From Microglena sp. YARC (taxonomy: Eukaryota > Chlorophyta > Chlorophyceae > Chlamydomonadales > Chlamydomonadaceae), in contig CM039462.1 of the NCBI GenBank assembly GCA_022414725.1, positions 94,781,363 through 94,845,362 of the forward strand: a stretch of DNA of 64,000 nt, written 5' to 3'. Of the stretch, positions 34,598 through 46,200 are shown in pieces. Position 1 is the first letter of the stretch. Every line of letters begins with the position of its first letter. The translations under genes and the position numbers were made by a program. Below the pieces are notes generated by a model that searched no databases, was not told the origin of the DNA, and saw only the letters and a list, made by a program, of their open reading frames with translations.

Positions 34598-34783
34598 AGT
34601 GGTGAATGTTCGTTTGGTCGTGGGTTGGTATCTCTCACCAACCCTAAGTGCGCCTACTTTGCATATTGTAGGAGTGGCACCACCATTCGAACTGAATCCT
34701 CCGTGTCGCTGGTTTGTGTCGGGAGACCCACCTCCTGGGGTGAAAGTCCTTCCACAAACTAAAAAAAAAAAAAAAAAAAAAAA
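34598..34783 (+). mobile_element. SINE-like retroposon with poly(A), copy 1
   Basis: Ends CCACCTCCTGGGGTGAAAG plus TCCTTCCACAAACT and about 23 A. A reverse-strand copy at 39742-39890 shares the last ~140 bp (GTCGGGAGACCCACCTCC) and an A-rich tail. No ORF. Could be a SINE or the 3' end of an unseen LINE. Confidence 0.65.
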
Positions 34784-34884
34784 CAGAAAAGCATGGCAAA
34801 AGTAACTTGGCAAAGGGGTCTACGGCTTTGACTGTCTCAAGCTCAGATCTTGAATCCAGTTGGCAAAGGTTATTGTTACATTTC

Positions 34885-35165
34885 CTTGTTTCATGTTCAC
34901 CAAGTAGTCTGCCCAAGCTTGCTGTAAAACCATGTAACAATTCAAATCAGGAGCATTACACGTGCTAGGGCTTAGTACCTGTAGTCAGAACGGTATATTG
35001 CACCAGCCAGCCAAATTGCTGGCTGGAGCCATGTAACCAACTAACCAAGTTCAAGGTCAAGCACATGTTCACGAAGTAGTCTGCCCAAGCTTGCTGGAAA
35101 TAAAACCATGTAGCAATTCAAATCAGGAACATTTAACCTGCAAGGGCTTAGTAGACTGAGTACCA
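34885..35165 (+). repeat. Tandem duplication, offset about 175 bp
   Basis: AAGTAGTCTGCCCAAGCTTG ... ATTCAAATCAGGA occurs at 34900-34955 and again at 35074-35131. Confidence 0.8.
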
Positions 35166-35314
35166 TGGTTACCGTAACTTGGCTAAGGCCAACCACCTGG
35201 AGTGGTCTCAAGCTGGATCCCTAATCCGGTTTGGCAAAGGGTCGTTTTCCAAACCGTTTGCAAATACTTAAGGCGTCTTAAGGTGCGTACGGTATAAGAT
35301 ATCCAATGATAGAG

Positions 35315-35316
<2 letters not shown>

Positions 35317-35368
<52 letters not shown>

Positions 35369-35463
35369 ACCAAAACCTAGTCCAGCCCAGCCCAGAGTAT
35401 GAGTGGGTGAATGGCTGGGTTTGGGTCGATTATATGGGTGGGTGAATGGGTAGGTAATATGGG

Positions 35464-35503
<40 letters not shown>

Positions 35504-35760
35504 GTGGGGGTGGGGAGGTAAATCCCCCCCCCCCCCCCCCCCCCCCCCCCCAGCCAACCAACCCAACCAACCACTCAAGGTACTTGGGCAACCCAGAGGG
35601 AGTGCATAACTGATTTTTGACTATCACAATAATCCCTAAATTGGAATTCTGAGGATGCAATTATGTGCGCCATACTGTAACCCCCCAGAATCCATGTCTA
35701 AGTTTTTCAAAAAGGGGTTATTTCTATTTAAAGGGGGGGGGGGGGGGGGGGGGGGGGGAG
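35317..35760 (+). repeat. Poly-C, (GGGTAT)n and poly-G cluster
   Basis: C38 at 35317-35354, GGGTAT repeats at 35460-35500, C28 at 35524-35551 and G26 at 35733-35758. No coding support. Confidence 0.92.
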
Positions 35761-36099
35761 GGGTCAGCCCTCCCCAGGTTTTTTAGGCACGGTGTGACCT
35801 ATCTTTTTTTTTCTCCTCCCGTCTCAATAATCCATTTTTGCTCCTTGGTTTCTGTTTGTACCGTAGGCACAAGATTACGTGGCAAATGACTTGGCAAACG
35901 ACCCTTTCCCAAACTGAATTCGAATCGAATGTGGGCCGGCTGGTTAGCTCGTTAGCTGGCTCGCATTACTCATGATACAATGCTGGGTTACCCGGCACCC
36001 TGTATCACATTATGCCACAGCTATATACCGTAGCATAACAGGAACTCCCACGGTTTACCATGTGTCCGTCCGACCGACTGACCGACCGACCGTCCGACC

Positions 36100-36225
36100 G
36101 AAACATTGAAGTCTGACACATCAGCCAACTGTCTCGTAACTAACTGGCTTCGGTCAGCTCCAGTTCGTTGCTACGCTTAGCCAATTTTCTGCGACACTTG
36201 CAAAGCTGCATATGACTTGTCAACA
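36100..36225 (+). repeat. Dispersed repeat R1, copy 2
   Basis: Matches 3770-3905 (GACACATCAGCCAAC ... GGCTTCGGTCAGCTCC ... GCTGCATATGACTTGT). It is preceded by a GACC microsatellite (36062-36098). Confidence 0.75.
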
Positions 36226-36397
36226 TGTAACAAGGAAATCTAATTTGGCAAATGACATTTTGTGGGTTTGAACTTGAGTCACTTTTTCATGTATAAAATA
36301 ACAATTTGTGCCCCCTTCCTGTGGGCAGCCATGTTGTCCTTCCAGATGTACTTAGCACACAAGGGGCTCAAGTGGGATGTTGGTGCACTTTATGGCT

Positions 36398-36515
36398 GGT
36401 TTGGTTTGGTTTGGTTTGGTTTGGTTTGGTTTGGTTTGGTTTGATTTGGTTTGGTTTGGTTTGGTTTGGTTTGGTTTGGTTTGGTTTGGTTTGGTTTGGT
36501 TTGGTTTGGTTTGGG
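36398..36515 (+). repeat. (TTTGG)n microsatellite, about 23 units
   Basis: Near-perfect pentanucleotide with a single TTTGA interruption. ORFs WFGLV on + and KPNQT on - are artefacts. Confidence 0.95.
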
Positions 36516-36627
36516 CTTCTCATCTACTCCTCCCACGTACCCACAGATGTGCTTCATTGCCCTTGCAAAGCCATGGAATTGACCTACCACCCCTACACAT
36601 CCATGGCCATGCACCATCACCTATACG

Positions 36628-36783
36628 TAGGGAACGGAAATATGATAGCATTTGATATCATGTCATCATATGATATCATATGGTATCATACAATGCCGGC
36701 AGTCTGACTAGGCTAAAGTTGCCATGTATATACAATATCAAATGATGCAATTTGCATGATATCATATGAAATGCTGGTCCCTA
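36628..36783. mobile_element. TAGGGA...TCCCTA MITE, uninterrupted sister of outer nested element
   Basis: 156 bp with ends TAGGGAACGG and, inverted, TAGGGACCAGC, and ATATCATATGAT palindromes. Shares an ordered core with the split copy at 29179-32391. No clear TSD (cctatacg / cgcatgca). Confidence 0.75.
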
Positions 36784-38068
36784 CGCATGCATATGAACGG
36801 TAGGGTAATGGCAGTGGACCACCACATGAACGCGGCCATGATGACATGGAAGTGCCCCACCACCTACCACCCACACAGTCATGATACTTAGCACACCATT
36901 GCACCACCACCTCAGCAACACACAATGCCTGCCCAAGCTTACCCTCCTCTCCATCCACACCATGCATGCCCCCAGCCCATGCATAGCTCCCAAGCTTATC
37001 CTCTCCTCCCACCACACCGTGCCTGCTCCCAGCCCATGCACTGCTCCCAACCTTCACCTCCCCCTCCACCACGCCATCCTAGCGACCACACGGATGGGCT
37101 ATCATGAGTGCATGTAATGACCCAATATAATGTATCACATGCATCACTCGCATCACCAAGGTGGCAAAAATTGAGCCCTGGAGTATGCCAACATAGTAAT
37201 TACAGGGTGTGGCGCATGCACGATGCTAAAATATATGCTTTTGGTTATTCTATGCAGCCCCAAGAGTGAGCACTTCCACGTTTGCAGAGGTTAGGGCATC
37301 ACACTGCCAGATAGAGTGGCCAACATCGGGGAAAGCACTTTCGGCGCAACAGCGAAAACTCAACCACGGTCCGGCGATCCGCATGCATGTATGAAGTTGA
37401 TAAGAAACGTGTTACGCTTCCTTCGACTCGTGCCGGGTGCTAAAGGTGGAGCAAAATATGCGATAAAAGTGTAACGGTCCAATATCCGCGAAGTACCAGC
37501 AAAGCAGGTGCTTTAAATGCACCAACAATGGCGAGGAGGGCGTAATGCACGTTCACAGCGCGAATTCGAGCTCATCTTCGATTCGTCTCATGCGCACGTC
37601 AAGGTTAACGGAACCCGTACACTGTGTTAAGGACATCTGCTCGAGAAAAAGCGATTCGAATAGGCCAGAAAGGCTAAATGGGCGCTTAAAAAAATTTAGC
37701 GCACCTCGGAGCGAGTAGCGGTGCTCCCTGGAAAAAGCTGTTTTCGAGGTTTCATAGCTGCGAGGATTGATGCGTTCAACATTTGGGATTCAATCGGGTT
37801 TTGGCCAAGGAGGGATCATCGTAGTTTTAGAGCACTCAACATCGGAAAACGCGCTGCGCAGTAAGCCTTGGTCGACCGTGGTTTTTTTACGCCCCCTTTT
37901 GACCCCCCGCGCTCGCGCCCCCGCCCCCGGTCCACGTCAGATTCTGACGCCCGCTTAGTCATACAACTTGTGAAGTACAAGGATATCATGGGACAACCGG
38001 AGAGATCGCAGAATCGATTCTGCCAAGCACGGGCTGAGACCCGCAGCTTCTGGTTCTGGGCATATTTT
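36784..38068. other. Spacer, no gene supported
   Basis: 36880-37090 is C-rich with repeated CCCAGCCCATGCA words. 37260-37860 has balanced composition and could hide host sequence, but no ORF or splice chain stands out. Confidence 0.35.
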
Positions 38069-38813
38069 TCTGCTAAACCAACGTTCCGCTTCCTTATTAT
38101 AATAGGCCTCTGTCCCTCACAAACGCATACCCCCCGAACCCTATACTCAATGCAACCCACCCATCCTCGATGGATCTTGCCATTTTTGCCACTCCCATGA
38201 CACATCGGCCCACCTTCTTGCCTCATGCTCCCACCCGAAGTTCGCTGCCCTCTACATTGCCCGACACAATGCCGCTGTCCTTCAAATCTATGACGCCATA
38301 TGTGCTGGCTCCCTCGGCCGCTCCACATTCTATGTTGACGCATCTTCGAGAAACGCCCTCCCACTCGGTGTCTCCAACACCCGCCTACCCCCTTGGCTCC
38401 TCCCACACCTCCCTCCCACTTGTGCATGCCTCCACCCTTGCTCTTGTACCCCTGTCGCCAAATTGCGCCCCGATATCCTCTTCCTTTCCGGTCTCTCCCC
38501 TTTTGACGCCCCCTCCCATGACGCCACCCTCACCCCGTCAGAACTTTCCACCCTCCAGGCCGCCCACACTGTCCATCTCTGTGAACTCACATACACTTGG
38601 GACGCCCGCTATCATACCACCCTTGCCATTAAACGCGCTCAGCATTCCACCCTCCGTTCGGCTCTTCTCGCTGCTGGTTGGCGGGTCATCTCCCCGGACC
38701 CCATCATCCTCCGAGGACCCCCTTTGGACAGCTTCCTTAATCACGCCGAATTGGCGTACTGCTTTTCTTTTTCTTTCTAATCTGCTGTACCAACGTTCCG
38801 CTTCCTTATGATA
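38069..38813 (+). mobile_element. 5'-truncated RLE-type LINE flanked by 33-bp direct repeat
   Basis: TCTGCT..ACCAACGTTCCGCT plus TCCTTAT.ATA at 38069-38101 and 38781-38813 match at 30 of 33 positions and bracket a LINE C-terminus. This is the pattern of a truncated retrotransposition with a long target duplication. Confidence 0.7.
38103..38780 (+). pseudogene. LINE C-terminus: CCHC knuckle and restriction-like endonuclease
   Basis: Frame open to TAA at 38778-38780. CX2CX7HX4C (CHFC...HLLASC) lies at 38178-38228, then RPDILFLSGL (38466-38495) and HLCELTYTWD...KRAQH. The knuckle plus R/K-PD and a downstream E/D with KRAQHxxLrxxLxxAGW is the signature of the restriction-like endonuclease at the C-terminus of R2/CRE/NeSL-type LINEs. 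The RT domain is missing, so it is a dead fragment. It differs in type from the APE LINE at the window end. Confidence 0.7.
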
Positions 38814-38880
38814 AGCCACGCCACCCGGCGTGACTTTTCTTTCTGTCCAAGTTAATTGCGTATCATTCCTGTGCCAACAG

Positions 38881-39097
38881 ACAGCTTCTCGGATCTGCGG
38901 AGGCTTACTACCTTGACTGGATCGTTAACCCTACCACATCTCGCAACGCCAACCCATCACGATCAGAGCGACCACTATGCCGGGCCACCGGTGCGCGGCC
39001 GAAGCGTGTTGGAACGACGCCAAGCAGCAATGCAAGTTCAGATGGCCAAGGGCTTGATACTGCTCCAAGGAATGCCAGAAAGAGAACTGGGAAGTAG
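38881..39097 (+). CDS. Candidate terminal exon of an unidentified gene
   Basis: After GTGCCAACAG an open frame reads QLLGSAEAYYLDWIVNPTTS, then a basic, Ser/Arg-rich tail ending RNARKRTGK and TAG at 39095. Composition is protein-like and unrelated to local repeats, but no upstream exon was found. Weak call. Confidence 0.25.
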
Positions 39098-39741
39098 GTC
39101 TACAACCCCTAGTCGATGTGTGTGTGTGTGTGTGTGTTAAATGACAGGAGCAGAAGCAACAGACAGGACAGCAGGGTAAGCTGAGGTGCTCAGATCGGTG
39201 TGTGTGTCAGATAGGTACTAATTACTAATTGACCGTCTGCGACGGCCATGAAGCAGAAAGACCCCCACAAGATGCAAACATGCCAGATGCCGTTTGCTCA
39301 TGGGATGCTCTGGCGGACAGAACCTGGCCTAATCTTTTGTATCACGCAGTGTACGTGTTCACTCAACAGAAGATAGCCCTGTCCACTACGTCACTTCGCG
39401 TTCCTAAGTTGCGATGCAAGGATTGTCCTGGCCCTGTTTTTTAGAAGATAAACACTTAGCTTAGAATGAGACTTGGAAGGGCGCAATCACCATTCCCACA
39501 CACGGACAGGTGTAAATCGCTGGAAGGAGGAAGAGAACGTAAACAATGGACGGAAGTAGGTGCACCACGTCGACAACAATGCTCAGTCTATGAGGCATGT
39601 TTGTTTGTGTGAGTACATGTCTGTGCGTGTGTAAGATGTCAAGCGCGATGCATGCATCTAATACAGTAGAATGGACCTGACGTGTGCATAAATGTGTAGT
39701 GTTGTGTCAGTTAACAGTAATGCAGTTGCATGCTTCCCGAG
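39098..39741. other. Spacer with (GT)n
   Basis: (GT)n at 39117-39137; otherwise no gene can be supported. Confidence 0.4.
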
Positions 39742-39890
39742 GTTGGTGCTCGTTTTTTCTTTTAATTGTGAAAGGACTTTCACCCCAGGAGGTGGGTCTC
39801 CCGACACAAACCAGGAGGATTCAGTTTGAGTGGCGTTGCCCCTCCTACAATAAAGTAGGCGCACTTAGGGTTGGTGAAACTAACGTTGCC
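39742..39890 (-). mobile_element. SINE-like retroposon, copy 2
   Basis: Reverse complement of the 34598 copy's 3' half, with an A-rich tail (AATTAAAAGAAAAAACG) at its left end. Confidence 0.65.
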
Positions 39891-40242
39891 TAGTTGTCGG
39901 TATCGTATGGGGTGTGCGCTCACTAGTCATAGTAGAGAAGCACAAGGTTCACTAGTCATAGTTGAGACACTCATCCTGGCATCACTCAGGAGATAACCGT
40001 CTCACCAACCTCCAGCAGCTGATCAAGCTGGTTCCCCAAACGTCCTTGGGGTGCTTATACACAACCAAAAAATCACCAATGACTATGCCAAAGACTACCT
40101 CCTCAGGGGCTTGTGTACTTGTGGTTGGGGGGGATGGGGGCTGGGTTGGGTTGGATGAGTTGGGTTGGGTGGGTTGGGTTGGGGTTGGGGGGGGGGGATC
40201 AAAAACATATTGTCTGGAAGTGGCAGTTTTTTAAGGTGGCTG

Positions 40243-40690
40243 TTGTACAATCACACAAAGCAATTAGTCTGATATATAAAGGTAAACACCTAGAGGAGCC
40301 ATCCTAGTCAAGGTAGCTGTCAGGCGGAACAAGCCACTCACAAAATAAACGCTATGCCAACACTGCGTACCCCATGAAGTTCCACTACCTAGACTGCTCT
40401 CTGGCACCTGCCGGCAGTGCCACATCAGCTCACTAGCTATCAGCTGGCTGCATCAAAGGACCTAGCATAACTGTTTTTTTAGTGGGGGAATTGGCCTCTT
40501 CATCAGGTCCCCCAGCAGCCACCCAAAGGACGTTCAGGACCCAGCCTGGACTGGGCCACTCCCTGAGGCCCCCTGCACATGCAGGCCCATGGTGATAGCA
40601 GCCCCATCACATGGTGACAGCCCATGGTCATAGCAGCCCCACTCAGGGCTGGGTGTCGCTGAAGTGTAGCTGAACCACACTAAAAAAAAC
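40243..40690 (+). repeat. Dispersed repeat R2, copy 1 (carries gene-exon fragment)
   Basis: About 440 bp, inverted copy at 51357-51797 and a shorter one at 48658-48815. All share the GCTACACTTCAGCTACACCC end and CCTCTTCATCAGGTCCCCCAG. Contains the exon-like segment at 40374-40436. Confidence 0.85.
40374..40436 (+). pseudogene. Fragment related to first exon of the 42-51 kb gene
   Basis: ATG then MKFHYLDCSLAPAGSATSAH and TAG. The gene at 42094 begins MQFHKLDCLLAPSGSVTSAH: 15 of 20 residues identical, including the start. The R2 copy near 51650 carries the same segment with a frameshift. Confidence 0.6.
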
Positions 40691-40744
40691 ATGCCTAGCA
40701 TGCCCCAGAGATGGTCGAGATTCAGGAAGCCACTTTCAAGCAAG

Positions 40745-40992
40745 ACCCTCTGGAGATGAATGGGAATACAACTCAATTGAAATATAACTCCATTGAATTC
40801 AGAAGAAATGAAAAATAATATCGAAATATGGAAATATGGAAATATAACTTAATTGAATTCAGAAGAAAATGAGAAATAATATTGAAATATGGAAAAATGG
40901 AAATATAAATCAATTTGATTCAGAAGAAAATGAGAAATAATGTGGAAATATGGAAAAATGGAAATATAAATCGATTTAATTCAGAAAAAAAT
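40745..40992 (+). repeat. AT-rich ~62-bp tandem repeat
   Basis: GAATTCAGAAGAAAATGAGA plus AATAATATTGAAATATGG recurs at about 60-bp intervals, roughly four copies. Confidence 0.85.
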
Positions 40993-41092
40993 GTGTGTTC
41001 AAGAGCACAAACAACCAGCGCAGCTGTCTGATGAGTCCCCCTTGCCCAACCAGGAAGGAACCAGGCGCATGGCACGTTCATGCCTCTGTGAT

Positions 41093-41287
41093 TTGGGAAC
41101 GGCAACTAATATTAGTATTTGAAAGACTAATGTTAACAAATATTATTATAGTGTCACAATCAGTTTCCAATAACATTAGTTTTTCAAATATATTCAAAAA
41201 TCTGGTGAGACGGCTCGTCAGTCTAATATTAACTAACACTCACTCATATTATTCATTCACTAATATTAAATTAATTAGCCTTTCCTA
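41093..41287. mobile_element. Short TAATATTAG-type hAT-like MITE
   Basis: Ends TTGGGAACGGCAACTAATAT and, inverted, TAGGAAAGGCTAATTAATTT. Related at the termini to the inner nested element (29963). Flanks tctgtgat / cgtgtgag share TGTGA. Confidence 0.6.
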
Positions 41288-41306
41288 CGTGTGAGTGGTG
41301 GCCCAC

Positions 41307-41336
41307 ACACCACACACACACAAAAACACAAACACA

Positions 41337-41406
<70 letters not shown>

Positions 41407-41442
41407 CACACACACACACACCACACACACACACACACACAC

Positions 41443-41509
<67 letters not shown>

Positions 41510-41534
41510 ACACACACACACACACACACGCACA

Positions 41535-41616
<82 letters not shown>

Positions 41617-41657
41617 CACCACACACACACACCACACACACACACCACACACACACC
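41307..41657 (+). repeat. (CA)n microsatellite, 350 bp
   Basis: Near-pure CA with CCA and AAA interruptions; ORFs of H/T or C/V are artefacts. Confidence 0.97.
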
Positions 41658-41704
41658 GCTAAACGATGTAATTGATTGATTTGACCAGCGCCAGCACTGT
41701 GCCC

Positions 41705-41836
41705 CAGGGTACTTCCAAGCGCGCGCTTTTGCGCGCTGGCGCACTGCCTTATTGAGCCCCTGTGGGCGCAGCAAGCAATTTTTTCGCTTTTTGCACTACA
41801 AAGCGCAGTTTTTTCTCTTTCAAATGCGCAAAAGCG
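41705..41836 (+). mobile_element. CAGGGTA MITE, right end missing
   Basis: CAGGGTACTTCCAAGCGCGC ... GCAAAAGCG matches the family but stops before the usual CCATTTGAAGTACCCTG terminus. Confidence 0.75.
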
Positions 41837-42093
41837 CTGTGCACCATTGTTACCCAATAAGTGTAGCTCTTGGCCCAAGAAGCACAAACCTTAGCTCCTT
41901 TTCTTGAATCGCGATGCTCATAAGTGCTCTCTTGAGAATATGCCCGGTATCAATAAGTTTTATAATTGTTATATAGTATACAATGTTGCGTTTTTTTTGT
42001 GATTTGAAGTGAAACCCCAAAAAGTAGTTTGTAACGGACGGACACACGGACAAATTTGATAGGCTAATCCCTCAATCAAAATCTGTGCACCAA

Positions 42094-42333
42094 ATGCAGT
42101 TCCACAAGCTGGACTGCTTGCTTGCACCTTCCGGCAGTGTCACATCAGCTCACTACTTGTACAAAGCTGTTTTGGACAACCTATTTCCCGAGCACTTGGC
42201 GACGCTCGAAGACTATGGCTTTGGGCAATGCGAGCTGGATATGGATGCACGGTCTAAATTGCTGGGGCTGTACATTGGCTTGATGAAACATCTGGGTGTG
42301 ACGGCCAAGACGCTGCACAGTTGGCGAACACAG
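42094..42333 (+). CDS. Exon a of unknown gene
   Basis: 80 codons, MQFHKLDCLLAPSGSVTSAH to KTLHSWRTQ, ending CAG/GTAAGT in phase 0. The ATG is conserved in the R2-borne fragments, which favours it as the start. Confidence 0.65.
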
Positions 42334-43222
42334 GTAAGTGGTTGGTTGGTTTAGACACAGGTAAGTGGTTGGTTGGTTTACCACAGTTGGCGAACACAGG
42401 TAAGTGGTTGGTTGGTTTAGACACAGGTAAGTGGTTGGTTGGTTTAGACGCAGGTAAGTGGTTGGTTGGTTTAGACACAGGTAAGTGGTTGGTTGGTTTA
42501 CCACAGTTGGCGAACACAGGTAAGTGGTTGGTTGGTTTAGACACAGGTAAGTGGTTGGTTGGTTTAGACACAGGTAAGTGGTTGGTTGGTTTACCACAGT
42601 TGGCGAACACAGGTAAGTGGTTGGTTGGTTTAGGGTTATGTTTTATAGTTTATGTAAATTGTATGATGCTCTTGGCGAGCAAATGCAGCGACATTCCTAA
42701 CCACGATACATCGCGCACACGCAATATATAATGTTTATTCCCGTGTTTCATTTTTCGACGACGCGTCGCCATTCCGTCGCCATTCCGTAGAATGCTAACC
42801 CCCCCCGACCCCCCGATATCGGGTCGCGCTGGCTATGCAACTATCCTGAAATCAGGGTTGAGTAGCCCAAGTAGCTACTCAACCTCGACCACAGAAATCT
42901 GAAATATAAAACACTGGTTTATTCCAGTTTTGGTCCATCGCGCCCTTAGGTATGGGTTATGTTTCCATGTCCCCAAATGCTACACCTGGGCATCGGGCGC
43001 CACGATGTTTAATGTTTCCACCTTCCCAAATGCTACACCTGGGCGTCGCGCGCCATGATTTTAATGTTTCCTTCTTCCCAAATGCTACACCTGGGCATCA
43101 GGCGCCACGATTTTTAATGTTTCGACAGTACGTAGGCATCGCGCGCTTTCAACAGCAAGTTGGTGAGGTGGCCCCTGGGCATGTGATTTGCCTTGCCTTG
43201 CTTGCTTGCTTGTTTTGGTTTG

Positions 43223-43268
<46 letters not shown>

Positions 43269-46200
43269 CATGCCCATCCTCCCCACACCCACCCCCCACC
43301 ACACACACACACACACACACAAACAGCATGCCCATCCCTTTGCTGGCTAAATAGCATTCGGCATCTGAGCAACCACCAGCCCAGGGCCTGGCGGGATCTA
43401 ATGCGCCAGAGCACACCCTTGGACTGTGCGCAAAATGATGATCGTGATCGTTGCCTCGTCATTTGCAGGGGTTTTTATTTCCGCTATATATAGCGATCGC
43501 TAGTTTTGACCTCATTTTAGCGAAATTACCGCTAAAAAAAAGTATTAAAAAAAGTTTTGTTTTGCCCTCAATGGCTCTAAAAAGCTACAAAGAGCTACAG
43601 AAAGCAATAAAACGCTGTCCCTGGAGGAGGCCTAAAACCATAAAGCTAGAAGAAACCCACTTTCAGATTTGAAAAAAAAATCACTGGTCATTTATCCTTC
43701 CTTGTTTGCCTGATTCGAAGCTTTTATCATTTATTGCTTGCTTGTTTTGCTGGCTAAATAGCATTCGGCATCTGAGCAACCACCAGCCCAGGGCCTGGCG
43801 GGATCTAATGCGCCAGAGCACACCCTTGGACTGTGCGCAAAATTATGATCGTGATCGTTGCCTCGTCATTTAATCATTTATCCTGCCTTGTTTGCTTGAT
43901 TCTAAGCTGTTATCATATATCATCTATCATGTATCTATCTTATTGCAGTAGTTTTTTGTGCTGGCCGTTATGAAAGGGAAACGAGGTAACCGCAGCCTCT
44001 TTTTTGGTGCCTGTCCGATACTAGAGTCGGGCAAGCCAAAAAGGCTGCAAGATTTTTAATGTTTCCACCTTCCCAAATGTACCACCTGGGCATCGGGCGC
44101 AACGATTTTTAATGTTTCCATCTTATAAAATGCTACACCTTGGCATCAGACGCCCGATTTTTAATGTTTATGCTCAAATCCTTAGGAATATCACTGAGCA
44201 AATTGTATTGTTTTAGTCATTAATGGAGAGAGTCCTGTTGTATACGACAGTTGAGTGCGGAAACAATATCACCCTTCGCTACAATCATCATATCAACAAA
44301 TATCATCCATCAATCATTATCATATCAAGGGATGAGTCGGGTTCTTTTTTCAATCTTTGTGGTGCTTGCTTTACCTTACAATATCTCTTGCTATTGTTGA
44401 TGCACGTGCCAATTGATCTTGATATCTTAATTGTCGCCTTTTGACCTTGAGGTCTCGTGTTCACACTCAAAAGAGTGAGTGATTTGGTGCCATGAGGAGG
44501 TAAGTGACTAAGTGAGTGAGTAAAATATTGAGGGTGTGGGTTTTTGTGTAAGTGAGTGTGTCATTCATAAAGTGATTTAGTCAATTAGTGAGTGAGTGAG
44601 TGAGTGAGTTATTGCGTTGTGACTAGGAAAGTGAGTGAGTGAGTGGGTTGCAATACGTTGCAATAGTATGATGATTTAATCTCCTTGTACTGCTTTTGGC
44701 TGAGATTAATCAATTTCTTACTTAACCCGCTCTTACATTCAAATGCTTTGAATTTCAAATTCAAAATCTCACATAATCTTGTTCCATGTGCACACATGCA
44801 ATCTTGAAGAGGAAGCTGCTGGCTAATATCAAGGCGAAGTTTGAAAAGTACCCTGAGAGTTTGCCTGGCGATACTACAGTTGGCTTTTGCAGAATGAGCA
44901 TGTGCTTGACCCTTTGCTTCCCGGCAAGGATGGACTGGACTTCAATGCAATTATGCTTGCTTACAGGTGAGTGTGTGTCCGGGTCAGGGTACTACATTTT
45001 GTCAAATTGGTCAGTGCTTCAATTCGCACAAACGTCAAATTGGTCAGCACTTTGTAGTGCAAATTGCGCAAAAACTGCGCGCTGCGCCCACAGGGTGTTG
45101 AAAAAACTGCGCGAAATGCGCAGTGGGGCTCAAAAAGCGGGCGCAAAATCACGCTGCCATGCGCGCTCTGTAGTACCCTGGTCCGGGTTATGATGGGGTA
45201 GTGCATATAAGTGCAATCCAACGTCAAAACTCAGGCTCCAGGCCAGTCACAAGTAGCAGTAGTTTCTGATTACTACCTCTACTTGCAGCCTCCCCGATGT
45301 AGTACACCCACTCACCCACCCACTCACCCACCCCATGATTGACGATGTCGCCCCCACTGTAGTAAAGTTTGGGGGGAGGGAGGGGGTGGGGTGGGTGGGG
45401 TGGGGTGGGGGGAGTACTACACCGGGGAGGCTGCAAGTAGTTATATAACTTCAGACCTGCGGGCAGGCGGCGATTCAGCCTTGCTGAGAGCATAAGGTAC
45501 GGGATATATTGCTATATTGACCGGCACGCACATGGACACATAGAGGGGAGTAGCGGGTTGTGTTACCATGTTGGGGCCTACAGGACAACATTAGGTGTAT
45601 GATTTCACTTTCCGGAGTCTGGGATAATGGAAGGATAATAGCTTTACAGTAGAATACTCATCAGGCGGAAGGAACCGGCTGATGAGGAGAATAGCAGCAC
45701 TACATCAAGGTACTGTGGTGGCAGAGTGCGCGCCCTAGCTGGCAGCGGCACTACAGTTAGGCGCGACTGGGCGGGGAGCCTGCGCACTCTAGAGAAGCCG
45801 GGAAAGCCGGACAATAACATATGAGACTTTGTAACCCAAACTGAGGGAAACAAAGAACAATAGGGGCAAAGGAACTCCCTGGTGCTTGAAACACCACACG
45901 TGCTCCCATTCCATTCCATTTCATGCACGTGTGGTGTTTTAAGCACATTTCTCCATTCCATTCCATTATATTTCACTAGGCGTGGAGCAAAACTCCAGAA
46001 ACCAGTCACTAAGTGTCAGTGGCATAGGGACAGATTCCCATGGTAAAAGCACTGTTAAGGGTGCGTACTGCCATGTGAATTGTGTACTGCCAACACCCTC
46101 GGTACTGTGTTTACTGGTAGTAACTATGTAGGGTGTACCGCTCTCGGGGTTAGGGATTAGCATTTTTTTAAGTAGAACACATGCTAGCCTCAGGACATTG

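Noticed and set aside
36398..36515. (TTTGG)n as a telomere
   Set aside because: Not a known telomere unit, internal, and flanked by ordinary sequence.
38170..38811. 213-aa Ser/Pro-rich ORF
   Set aside because: Shadow frame of the LINE endonuclease fragment, which has the real motifs in another frame.
41697..41844. 7 of 8 flank match ctgtgccc / ctgtgcac as TSD of the truncated MITE
   Set aside because: The right 8-mer overlaps the element's own GCGCTG sequence and the right terminus is missing, so the match may be chance.
41271..41887. ORFs of Cys/Val or His/Thr in the CA microsatellite
   Set aside because: Pure dinucleotide translation.
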